A stretch of 64,000 bases of DNA, taken from Oscillatoria acuminata PCC 6304. GTDB lineage: Bacteria; Cyanobacteriota; Cyanobacteriia; Cyanobacteriales; Laspinemataceae. The stretch covers positions 7,234,501 to 7,298,500 of the forward strand of contig NC_019693.1 in the NCBI RefSeq assembly GCF_000317105.1, written 5' to 3'. Positions 34,470 to 42,126 of this stretch are shown here, in pieces; within the stretch, counting starts at the first letter, position 1, and each line of letters starts with the position of its first letter. The translations under genes and the position numbers were made by a program. A model generated the notes under the pieces. It had not been told where the DNA came from. It did not search any database and saw nothing but the letters and a program-made list of their open reading frames with translations.

Positions 34470-35840
34470 ATGCATCAACCCGAAGAAATTATCAAAGACC
34501 GTTATCGGATTCTTAAGCCCTTGGGAAAAGGAGGTCTTGCTACAACTTATGCCGCTCATGACTTAGAGATGGGGCAAGAGGTTGCCATTAAAGCCCTGTC
34601 TCTACGGCGATTAAAAGACTGGAAATCCCTGGAACTTTTTGAGCGAGAAGGTAGGGTACTTTCTCAATTAAATCATCCGGGTATTCCCAAGTATCTGGAC
34701 TACTTTCAATTGGATACAGACGACGATCGCCGCTTTTATATCGTCCAAGAAATTGCCCCAGGTCAATCGTTGCAAAATTGGGTAGAAAGCGGATGGCATC
34801 CCACGGAACTTGAGGTCAGAAATCTGGCCCAACAACTTTTAGAAATTTTAGTTTATTTGCATCAAATTAGCCCGCCGGTGATTCATCGAGATATCAAACC
34901 GCCGAATATTATTCGGCAGTCTGAGGGTAATATTTTGTTAATCGATTTTGGTGCAGTTAAAGATACTTATCGCCAGACTATGACAAGCGGGAGTACCCTC
35001 GTTGGTACTTATGGATATATGGCCCCCGAACAGTTTCGTGGACAAGCCGAACCCGCCACGGATTTATATGGTTTAGGGGCAACTTTGTTGTTTTTATTAA
35101 CCCACAAAACCCCCGCAGATTTTCCAGAAAAAAGACTCAAAATTGATTTTCGTTCTGCTGTTAATATTTCCCCGGAACTGGCAGATTGGTTAGAGAGGTT
35201 GTTAGAACCGCTGGTTGAAGATCGCTTTACTTCGGCTGCGGAAGCCTTAGCTGTTTTGCAGGCAAAAAAAGAAATCACCAAGGCAAAAACAGAAAGGACG
35301 GCTCCGCGATCGGCTAATCATCATCACCTGGCAGGAAGTCGCGTTTCTCTCAAAATTACTCCTGGGAAACTAGAGGTAAAAATTCCATTTCTGGGATGGA
35401 AATTACCCTCTTTGTCTTTAATTTTAATTGTAACAATTTTGAACATTTTTTTCGTACCCTTCTTTTTGCTTGCTGCAAGTCAAGGTCCAACCATTCTTTT
35501 ATTTTTATTTTTATTGATATTTTCAGAAATAAAGTTATTAGGGGATTTTTTATTAAATCAGTTTGGGAGGGTTAGCTTAGAGTTTTATGAAAGTAAATTT
35601 TATTTAAAGTGGAATTTCTTAGGGCTTCAACGGAAAATCCAGGGAAATATCCATGATATTTCTAGTGTAAAAGTATTTCCCACCCTAATTTCTATACAAA
35701 ATTACCCTATTAGCACCTGTGCCTTACAAATGAGATTTAAAACTTACTACTTTGGGTCGGGACTGACTCAGGCTGAACGAGAGTGGATCGCAATGGAAAT
35801 TGCTGCTTTTCTTGGAAAACCTCACTTAATCAAACGATAA
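34470..35840 (+). CDS. Ser/Thr protein kinase with C-terminal membrane domain, copy 2
   Basis: The 456-residue paralogue of copy 1 has the same catalytic motifs: LGKGGLATTYA, VAIKAL, HRDIKPPN (Pro where copy 1 has Gln), DFGAVKD and GTYGYMAPEQF. Membrane helices (LSLILIVTILNIFFVPFFLLAAS; ILLFLFLLIF) and the same C-terminal module (LEFYESKFYLKWNFLGLQRKIQG ... YFGSGLTQAEREW) follow. The juxtamembrane linker is the most divergent part. GAAGGAAAAATC precedes the ATG. Kinase 3 starts only 22 bp after its stop, so 2 and 3 should be co-transcribed. Confidence 0.94.
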   Translation: MHQPEEIIKDRYRILKPLGKGGLATTYAAHDLEMGQEVAIKALSLRRLKDWKSLELFEREGRVLSQLNHPGIPKYLDYFQLDTDDDRRFYIVQEIAPGQSLQNWVESGWHPTELEVRNLAQQLLEILVYLHQISPPVIHRDIKPPNIIRQSEGNILLIDFGAVKDTYRQTMTSGSTLVGTYGYMAPEQFRGQAEPATDLYGLGATLLFLLTHKTPADFPEKRLKIDFRSAVNISPELADWLERLLEPLVEDRFTSAAEALAVLQAKKEITKAKTERTAPRSANHHHLAGSRVSLKITPGKLEVKIPFLGWKLPSLSLILIVTILNIFFVPFFLLAASQGPTILLFLFLLIFSEIKLLGDFLLNQFGRVSLEFYESKFYLKWNFLGLQRKIQGNIHDISSVKVFPTLISIQNYPISTCALQMRFKTYYFGSGLTQAEREWIAMEIAAFLGKPHLIKR

Positions 35841-35862
35841 CCCTAAAAAAAGGCAAAAAACT

Positions 35863-37221
35863 ATGCACCAACCTGGAGAGGTCATCAAAGAACGCTATCG
35901 GATTCTTAACCTTTTAGGAGAAGGAGGAATTGCCACAACTTATGCTGCCGAAGACTTAAATATCGGCCAACAAGTCGCGATTAAAATCTTATCCCTGCGA
36001 CAGTTGAAAGATTGGAAAGCCCTAGAACTCTTTGAACGGGAAGGCAAAGTTTTAGCCCAATTGAATCATCCAGCTATTCCCAACTATCTGGATTATTTTC
36101 AACTGGATCAAGAGACCGATCGCCGCTTTTATATTGTCCAAGAAATCGCCCCGGGTCAATCGTTGCAAGACTGGGTAGCCAGCGGATGGCGTCCAACGGA
36201 ATTGGAGGTAAGAGAGATTGCCAAACAACTCTTAGACATTCTGGTGTATTTGCATCAACTTACCCCTCCCGTTGTCCATCGCGATATTAAACCACAAAAT
36301 ATTATTCGTCAGTCCGATGGCAAGGTATTTTTAGTGGATTTTGGGGCCGTTCAAGATACCTATCGCCATACCATCACCAGCGGTAGTACCATCGTTGGAA
36401 CTTATGGCTATATGGCCCCGGAACAATTTCGAGGGCAAGCTAAACCGCCGACGGATTTATATGGATTGGGTGCAACGTTGTTGTTTTTATTAACCCATAA
36501 AGACCCGGCAGATTTTCCCGAAAAACGGATGAAAATTGATTTTCGTCCCTATATCAACCTCACTCCAGAGTTTGCCGAGTGGTTGGAAACCATGTTGGAA
36601 CCTGTCATTGAAGATAGATTTACATCGGCTGCTGAATCCTTAGCGGTTTTGGAGGTCAAACGAGAAAGGATTGTGCCGCGATCGCCTGGTAATCTTCAAC
36701 CTGCCGGGAGTCGCGTTGTTATCCAAAAAAAATCCAATACCCTCAAGGTGAAAGTTCCGCCCAGCAAGGTCCAATTTCATCATATCTTTATCTTACTATT
36801 TGCAACAATTTGGTTCAGTTTTTTACTTCCTATAACTCTTGGAGCCTTGGTTGGCGGTTCTTTGATTGGCCTCTTGTTTTTTACTCCTTTTTGGTGGGTG
36901 ATGATAGTACAACTTAGCAATACTTTGCGCGAAATCTTAGTGTCTACCACCCTATCTTTTAATAAAACTAAATTTAAGATTTCTTGGTCTTTTTTTGATA
37001 TAAAAAGAACAGTTGAAGGAGAAGTTGCTGATATTTGTCGGGTACAAGTCAACCGATTAAAGCAGAGAAATTACGACAATCAAAATGTAAGTTGTGCTTT
37101 AGAAATGGGTGTAGATAGTTACTATTTTGGGTCGGGGCTGACCTTGATAGAACGAGAGTGGTTAGTCACCGAAATCGCTGAGTTTATCGGAAAACCTAAA
37201 TTAATCGACAATTCGGACTAA
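35863..37221 (+). CDS. Ser/Thr protein kinase with C-terminal membrane domain, copy 3
   Basis: The 452-residue third paralogue has LGEGGIATTYA, VAIKIL, HRDIKPQN, DFGAVQD and GTYGYMAPEQF intact. Membrane spans (HIFILLFATIWFSFLLPITLGAL; LIGLLFFTPFWWVMIV) are followed by the C-terminal module (LSFNKTKFKISWSFFDIKRTVEG ... YFGSGLTLIEREWLVTEIAEF). The catalytic halves of the three copies are much more alike than the membrane and linker segments, which suggests tandem duplication followed by divergence of the sensing or localising part. The glycosyltransferase gene starts 41 bp downstream. Confidence 0.94.
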   Translation: MHQPGEVIKERYRILNLLGEGGIATTYAAEDLNIGQQVAIKILSLRQLKDWKALELFEREGKVLAQLNHPAIPNYLDYFQLDQETDRRFYIVQEIAPGQSLQDWVASGWRPTELEVREIAKQLLDILVYLHQLTPPVVHRDIKPQNIIRQSDGKVFLVDFGAVQDTYRHTITSGSTIVGTYGYMAPEQFRGQAKPPTDLYGLGATLLFLLTHKDPADFPEKRMKIDFRPYINLTPEFAEWLETMLEPVIEDRFTSAAESLAVLEVKRERIVPRSPGNLQPAGSRVVIQKKSNTLKVKVPPSKVQFHHIFILLFATIWFSFLLPITLGALVGGSLIGLLFFTPFWWVMIVQLSNTLREILVSTTLSFNKTKFKISWSFFDIKRTVEGEVADICRVQVNRLKQRNYDNQNVSCALEMGVDSYYFGSGLTLIEREWLVTEIAEFIGKPKLIDNSD

Positions 37222-37262
37222 AATAGGGGTCAGAACTGGATGAATCTAAAACCGACTGACAA

Positions 37263-39020
37263 ATGCACAGGTATCGACCTTATTTGAGTTTAGCGGCTAT
37301 CTTAATTCTGGGTACTGTCCTGCGGTTTGCCCAATTAGAGGCCAAACCCGTCTGGTTAGATGAAATTCTCACCGGGTTATTTAGTTTGGGGCGAAGTTAT
37401 CAAAATATTCCCTTAAATGCACTTTTTCCCTTAGCACAATTGGCTGATATTTTCACCTTAAATTCAACGGCGAGTTGTGGACAAATTGCGGAAACCGTGG
37501 CAACGGAATCGACTCATCCCCCGCTGTTTTTTTGCTTAACTCATGAGTGGTTGAGTGGGGTTCGGGGGTCTTGGATATGGCAAACCCGATCGCTCTGTGC
37601 CCTGTTTGGTGTGGGTGCGATCGCTGCCATGTATGGGTTAAATCGCATCGCCTTTTCTCGGCAAGCTGGGGTCATGGCTGCCGCAGTGATGGCAGTCTCT
37701 CCCTTTGCCGTTTATCTCTCCCAGGAGGCACGGCATTATACCCTACCGATGCTGTTAATTATTTTATCCCTAATGGGATTTATTCATATTCAAAAAGATT
37801 TACATCATCAAGAAAAAATTAACCCGGTTGTGGGAATCAGTTGGGCGATTGTTAACACATTAGGACTCTATACCCACTATTTTTTCCTGTTAGCTTGGGT
37901 TGCGGAATTATTGACAATTTTTGCTTTAATTTTGGGGAAATATTTTCATCCAGGAAGGCTGGGACTACCGGAACCCACCCCCCCGGCATCGGCTAAAAAA
38001 ACCGTAACTTGGCTGAGTTTGGCGGGGTATAGTTTACTTCCATTGTTGTTTTATCTCCCTTGGTTGCCCACTCTTTATAACCATTTTAGCCGTCCCGAAA
38101 CCGATTGGTTTAAACCCTTTGAACCGTCCTGGGTGGATAGTGTAACGCCGATTTTTCAAACCTTAGCTGGTTGGTTAGTGATGATAGTAGCATTCCCGGT
38201 GGAAAATCAACCCCTGTGGATTGTGATTCCGTCGGCGATTTTGATGCTGCTTTGGTGCGGTTATTTTTTAATCGGGATTGTGCCGCGAATCAAAGCTGTT
38301 TTAAACAACAAAAACACCCGCTTATCGGGTTTAAGTTTACTGGGATTTACGGCAGTTGTTTTATTAGAATATTTGACGATTGTTTATGGGTTAGGCAAAG
38401 ATATTACTTCGGCAGTGCGCTACCACTTTATCTATTATCCAGGGATTTGTGCCCTATTAGGCGCAAGTTTAATAATAAAACCTCCAAATCCCCTGACCAA
38501 AACTCCATTTTCTATCTTAGCCCGCGCAGGCGGGCTTCGTCCGTATAGCCCCACCCTTCAGGGTGCGGGTGCGGGTGCTTTTCTAATTGTAGGAATAATC
38601 AGTAGTGTTTTTGTGTTATCAAATGGGGTATTTCAAAAGCCTTATGACCCGGCAGGGGTGGCGCAGCAGCTCAATTTAGAACCGAATGTTCCCTTGGTGG
38701 TGGTGGTGGGATATGAGAATATGCAAGAGGTGGCTTTGGGGTTGAGTTTTGCCCTGGAATTGGATAAAATGCGCGGGAGGGATTTACCCGAGACGAGTTG
38801 GGCATTTATGAATCGATCGCCCAGTTATCAATCCGTCTGGGAAAATCTGGGTACGGTTTCAGGATTACCGCCTTCTCCTGTTAATTTATGGATGGTGGCC
38901 CCGGGTTTGCGTCAACGAGAATATCCCCCTCAATTGGGGTTAGGCGATCGCCTCTGTACTCTCGACCCGAGTCAATATTATCGGTTAGGAATTCCCTATC
39001 AACTTTATCGCTGTAAGTAA
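37263..39020 (+). CDS. Polytopic glycosyltransferase (GT39/ArnT-PMT type) with in-frame repeat insertion
   Basis: The 585-residue integral membrane enzyme has the GT-C features: a first-loop acidic motif in KPVWLDEILTGLF, a short motif with HPPLFFCLTHEWL, QEARHYTLPMLLIIL, and about ten membrane helices. It should transfer a sugar from a polyprenyl carrier to a lipid, glycan or protein outside the membrane. Residues about 420-438 (SILARAGGLRPYSPTLQ then GAGAG) are encoded by a family A palindromic repeat at 38519-38577 that keeps the frame open. They lie in a loop just before a helix (FLIVGIISSVFVLSNG), so the enzyme may tolerate them. A second copy follows the stop by 10 bp. Confidence 0.88.
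   Translation: MHRYRPYLSLAAILILGTVLRFAQLEAKPVWLDEILTGLFSLGRSYQNIPLNALFPLAQLADIFTLNSTASCGQIAETVATESTHPPLFFCLTHEWLSGVRGSWIWQTRSLCALFGVGAIAAMYGLNRIAFSRQAGVMAAAVMAVSPFAVYLSQEARHYTLPMLLIILSLMGFIHIQKDLHHQEKINPVVGISWAIVNTLGLYTHYFFLLAWVAELLTIFALILGKYFHPGRLGLPEPTPPASAKKTVTWLSLAGYSLLPLLFYLPWLPTLYNHFSRPETDWFKPFEPSWVDSVTPIFQTLAGWLVMIVAFPVENQPLWIVIPSAILMLLWCGYFLIGIVPRIKAVLNNKNTRLSGLSLLGFTAVVLLEYLTIVYGLGKDITSAVRYHFIYYPGICALLGASLIIKPPNPLTKTPFSILARAGGLRPYSPTLQGAGAGAFLIVGIISSVFVLSNGVFQKPYDPAGVAQQLNLEPNVPLVVVVGYENMQEVALGLSFALELDKMRGRDLPETSWAFMNRSPSYQSVWENLGTVSGLPPSPVNLWMVAPGLRQREYPPQLGLGDRLCTLDPSQYYRLGIPYQLYRCK
38519..38577 (+). repeat. Family A repeat inside the glycosyltransferase coding sequence
   Basis: The AGCCCGCGCAGGCGGGCT hairpin is followed by TCGTCCGTATAGCCCC and CACCCTTCAGGGTG, which matches the intergenic copies at 10905-10960 and 39031-39086. 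It is translated without a stop and adds about 20 residues. A three-fold GCGGGT run at its end may be a small local expansion that restored the frame. Confidence 0.9.
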
Positions 39021-39030
39021 TAAGAAAATC

Positions 39031-39086
39031 AGCCCGCGCAGGCGGGCTTCGTCTGTGTAGCCCCACCCTTTAGGGTCCGGGCTTCT
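39031..39086 (+). repeat. Family A repeat between glycosyltransferase and raf1
   Basis: The same two-hairpin unit as 38519-38577 (AGCCCGCGCAGGCGGGCT, then CACCCTTTAGGGT), placed between two convergent genes, where it may terminate both transcripts. Confidence 0.88.
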
Positions 39087-39097
39087 TCTATTAAAAC

Positions 39098-40192
39098 TCA
39101 CTCATCCATTTGCCACATTTCCTTGGTGAAATCTTCATCAAAGAATTTCTTAGGACGTAGCACTAACAAGACTTGACCAAGAATTTTAATCTCCGGTTCT
39201 TGTTCAAACCACTGCATTTTAAGTTTCCCATTTTCTTCCCATAAAAAATACCCATTCGGGTCCCATTGGCGGGCGGCGCGATCGACTAAGACGAGGACTT
39301 CTTCCGCTTTTCCTGGTAGGCTAATCGGTAAATCATCGCTATGCCAGAGAATCGTCACCGGGTCTTCAGCGCGTAAGAGAACTTGCCAACTGGGGACGGG
39401 AACCCAGGCGGCATTTCCCGAGGATTTGACAATGCCAAAAGGTTCTTCAGGTTCAATCAGGGGAACCGCTTGTAAATCTTCGACGCTGAGGGGCATTCTG
39501 CCGACAACGGGGAGGATTTTAGGCAGTTCTTCAGCGGATTCTAAACGGTAAACTGAGAGGGTAGGCGCGGGTCGAGTTGAGGTGACGGTAAAATCCGTCA
39601 GCAGTTGTTCAATTTGTTTCCGGGCGCTAACGGTATGGGCGAAGGATAATCCTCGGGCAATTAAGCGCGATCGCTCTTGTAAATCGGATTTTTGACGGGC
39701 GAGTTTCCAACATTGATAGGCGACGGCATCCCCGGGATGGGTGGAAAAAGCCTCTGGAATTTTGGCGAGTCGGGATAAATCTTTCATCGCTTTGACGAGT
39801 TCGTGAGTCTCGTCAACATCCAGGTTTTTATCTACAATAAATTCAGCCGCTTTAGCACGCTCTTCTTGACTGAGAATGCGGAGTTCATAGAGGATATCGC
39901 TGCCTTTGCGATTAAAATGTGCCTGAGTATCTTCAGATACTCCAACAGCGATGATGGAATTATAAACTTGATAGCCGACCACAATTTGATTTTGTTGAAT
40001 CTGCTCAAAGCCGGTTTCTTCAAAAATTTGTTGAGAATTATAACCGGCTTTTTGTAAGTGTTGGCAGGCGGTTCCCCAGCCGACCCAGTTTCCTTCTTTG
40101 CGTCGCAGTAATCGGATTAAATCTTCGGTTTCTTGGGGGGATAAAGCTGGTTCGGCATTGGGTTTAGACATTTCAGGCGAGCTATCTGTCAT
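39098..40192 (-). CDS. raf1: RuBisCO accumulation factor 1
   Basis: Raf1 is an assembly chaperone that holds RbcL dimers while form I Rubisco octamers are built. The 364-residue protein has the expected layout. An N-terminal helical alpha domain (LSPQETEDLIRLLRRKEGNW, CQHLQKAGYNSQQIFEETG) leads to DILYELRILSQEERAKAAEF. A linker and a C-terminal beta domain (VVGRMPLSVEDLQAVPLIEP, VPVPSWQVLLRAEDPVTILW) follow. Length and motifs match cyanobacterial Raf1. The start is the ATG at 40190-40192. The Rubisco genes themselves are not in the window. murQ lies 72 bp upstream on the same strand. Confidence 0.95.
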   Translation of the reverse strand: MTDSSPEMSKPNAEPALSPQETEDLIRLLRRKEGNWVGWGTACQHLQKAGYNSQQIFEETGFEQIQQNQIVVGYQVYNSIIAVGVSEDTQAHFNRKGSDILYELRILSQEERAKAAEFIVDKNLDVDETHELVKAMKDLSRLAKIPEAFSTHPGDAVAYQCWKLARQKSDLQERSRLIARGLSFAHTVSARKQIEQLLTDFTVTSTRPAPTLSVYRLESAEELPKILPVVGRMPLSVEDLQAVPLIEPEEPFGIVKSSGNAAWVPVPSWQVLLRAEDPVTILWHSDDLPISLPGKAEEVLVLVDRAARQWDPNGYFLWEENGKLKMQWFEQEPEIKILGQVLLVLRPKKFFDEDFTKEMWQMDE

Positions 40193-40264
40193 GAGTTCTC
40201 AATTAATAATTCAGCGTCAAGGTGAGCAGTTTGGACGGGGGTGAGGGTGAAAAAAATTAGGGGG

Positions 40265-41188
40265 TTAGGGGGCAGGATTTTTCAGACTATCTACAGCCAG
40301 TCGCAGTTGTCCGTTATGAGTTTCTAGCAACTGTTGCGCCTCCTCTTTGTTGAGATGAGTCCAATACATGATTAAGGCCAGTTTGACCGATCGCCCACTT
40401 TTTTCTAACAGAAACCCCGCATCTTGGCGACTTAACCCGGTCAAATCTTCCAGAATTCTCAAGGCGCGGTCTTGCAATTTTTTATTGGTAACCGAAACAT
40501 CCACCATGCGGTTACCATAGACTTTTCCCAGCTTGACCATCACCCCGGTTGAGAGGATATTTAAGGCCATTTTGGTCACCGTTCCCGCTTTTAACCGAGT
40601 GGAACCCGCTAAAATTTCTGGTCCCACGAGTAGGCGAATATCGATATCCACCGGCACTTCCACCTGTTCTGCGGGAACACAGGCGATAAACACCGTGCTG
40701 GTTCCCCGACGACGGGCAGCTTGTAACGCCCCTTGCACAAAGGGAGTGGTCCCGCCTGCGGTAATGCCGACGATCACATCTAAGTCCGTGAGGTGGCGTC
40801 GGACTACGGCATCTTCCCCATCTTCAGCGCGGTCTTCCAGGTCCTCGGAACTACGGATTAAAGCCCCGGCACCCCCGGCAATGACTCCCTGGACCATTTC
40901 TGGGGGAGTGCAGAAGGTGGGGGGACATTCGGCAGCATCCAGGACCCCGAGACGGCCACTGGTCCCGGCCCCAATATAGAACAGGCGTCCGCCTTGTCGA
41001 AGTTTGTCGGCGGCGAGGTCAATCGCTTGGGCGAGTTGAGTCCGGGCACTGGCGATCGCCGCTAAGGTTTTGGCATCCTCCTGATTGAATAGATCCACCA
41101 ATTCCAGGGAACTGAGTCGGTCGAGATTTGCGCTACTGGGATTCACCTGCTCTGTGAGTAGATGTCCCCGTTCCTCCAAGTTTGTCAT
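40265..41188 (-). CDS. murQ: N-acetylmuramic acid 6-phosphate etherase
   Basis: MurQ cleaves the D-lactyl ether of MurNAc-6-P to GlcNAc-6-P and lactate in peptidoglycan recycling. The 307-residue protein has the SIS-domain sugar-phosphate site IGAGTSGRLGVLDAAECPPT, the catalytic region around IRSSEDLEDRAEDGE, VGITAGGTTPFV, and AGSTRLKAGTVTKMALN, followed by the C-terminal UBA-like helices. The start is the ATG at 41186-41188. No murP or anhMurNAc kinase gene is adjacent. Confidence 0.96.
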   Translation of the reverse strand: MTNLEERGHLLTEQVNPSSANLDRLSSLELVDLFNQEDAKTLAAIASARTQLAQAIDLAADKLRQGGRLFYIGAGTSGRLGVLDAAECPPTFCTPPEMVQGVIAGGAGALIRSSEDLEDRAEDGEDAVVRRHLTDLDVIVGITAGGTTPFVQGALQAARRRGTSTVFIACVPAEQVEVPVDIDIRLLVGPEILAGSTRLKAGTVTKMALNILSTGVMVKLGKVYGNRMVDVSVTNKKLQDRALRILEDLTGLSRQDAGFLLEKSGRSVKLALIMYWTHLNKEEAQQLLETHNGQLRLAVDSLKNPAP

Positions 41189-41275
41189 GATTGAGGGATG
41201 AATGAATAATTAAGAATTTTTGATGAGCAATTCTGGCTTGGCCTAGGGGTTCCAGGGTCCTGGGTGGCGGGTCAA

Positions 41276-41325
41276 AGAGGACCCCACCCTAACCTTCCCC
41301 TTCGCAAGGGGAGGGGACCGGAGAA
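41276..41325 (+). repeat. Dispersed repeat family D, copy 2
   Basis: ACCCCACCCTAACCTTCCCC then TTCGCAAGGGGAGGGGACCGG matches the reverse complement of 4821-4876. It lies in the murQ upstream region, close to a second, unrelated palindrome at 41364-41388. Confidence 0.75.
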
Positions 41326-41363
41326 TCACCATAAACGTAAAAAACCCACTCTTGTAAGCAATT

Positions 41364-41388
41364 GTAGGGTGGGCAATGCCCACCCTAC
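41364..41388. terminator. Perfect hairpin downstream of the DUF3110 gene
   Basis: GTAGGGTGGGCA and TGCCCACCCTAC are exact reverse complements around one base. It starts 24 bp past the stop of the leftward DUF3110 gene. No clear T-run follows, so it may be a dispersed repeat with terminator effect. The motif GTAGGGTGGGCAATGCCCACC is, from memory, common in cyanobacteria. Confidence 0.55.
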
Positions 41389-41411
41389 TCCTGAACGGGA
41401 AAAACACCGAT

Positions 41412-41780
41412 TTACAGCAATCCTTCCAACTGCCGACGAATGCGATCGAGTTCTGATTGGGCCAAATTATCATCCTCCGGTTCTGGGGCCTCCGGTTGCC
41501 ACTCCAGTTCTTCCAGGTTCGTTTCTGGGGGAATGGCTAACTCCCCTTCATGGATTAGCTTGGAGTCATACCCCGCATCTCGGCAAAATTCCTCAATCTC
41601 TTCTGAGTCCAGGGGTTCAGGAGTGGGACTCGCAAAATCCTGGGCCTCCAATAACAGGGCATAACGGGTGGCGTCATCTTCCGACTCAAACATCAGGATC
41701 GTGTTGCGATCGCCAATCCGTAGGGTGTGGATGCCTTCATTCTCCGTGCGGGGATTAAAGAGTAACACGAATACTCGCAT
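41412..41780 (-). CDS. DUF3110 family protein
   Basis: The 122-residue acidic cytosolic protein matches the DUF3110 family of cyanobacteria and plastids: it begins RVFVLLFNPRTENEGIHTL, then FESEDDATRYALLLEAQDF, then EIEEFCRDAGYDSKLI, with a Glu/Pro-rich linker and a C-terminal helix (LAQSELDRIRRQLEGLL). Function is unknown. The start is the ATG at 41778-41780. It reads away from the tamB-like gene. Confidence 0.9.
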   Translation of the reverse strand: MRVFVLLFNPRTENEGIHTLRIGDRNTILMFESEDDATRYALLLEAQDFASPTPEPLDSEEIEEFCRDAGYDSKLIHEGELAIPPETNLEELEWQPEAPEPEDDNLAQSELDRIRRQLEGLL

Positions 41781-42126
41781 AAGCTCAAACGATATTTCTA
41801 AACTTTGAGTAGTTTATCTTTAAGGAGGGGCGAGCGCGATCTATCTAGGGACTATCCTCTAGGTAGACGGCAGACGAAACCCCTTACATTAAAGTAAAAA
41901 ATCGACCCTCCCAGTCTCCGCCTGAATCAAACGGAGTCTTTACCCAGTCTAAAAGCTACATCGGATGAGTCTCAAGTCTCCTGGGTCTGACTCCTGTGGA
42001 TAGAAATCACCATTTCCTGCTAAAGTCTTCCGTTAAAATTGGGGGATTTGGATTTTACGCAGTTCATTCCGGCGAAACCATCAAGTCTCGCAGTGTATGT
42101 AGATTAAGCGCTGTTGATATCACCAG
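41781..42126. other. Divergent intergenic region upstream of the TamB-like gene
   Basis: These 346 bp lie between the divergent DUF3110 and TamB-like genes and should carry both promoters. I see no repeat family member, no RNA gene and no obvious regulatory box. Confidence 0.5.

Noticed and set aside
41264-41758. Open frame of 164 codons on the + strand
   Set aside because: It begins in a dispersed repeat and then runs antisense to the DUF3110 gene.
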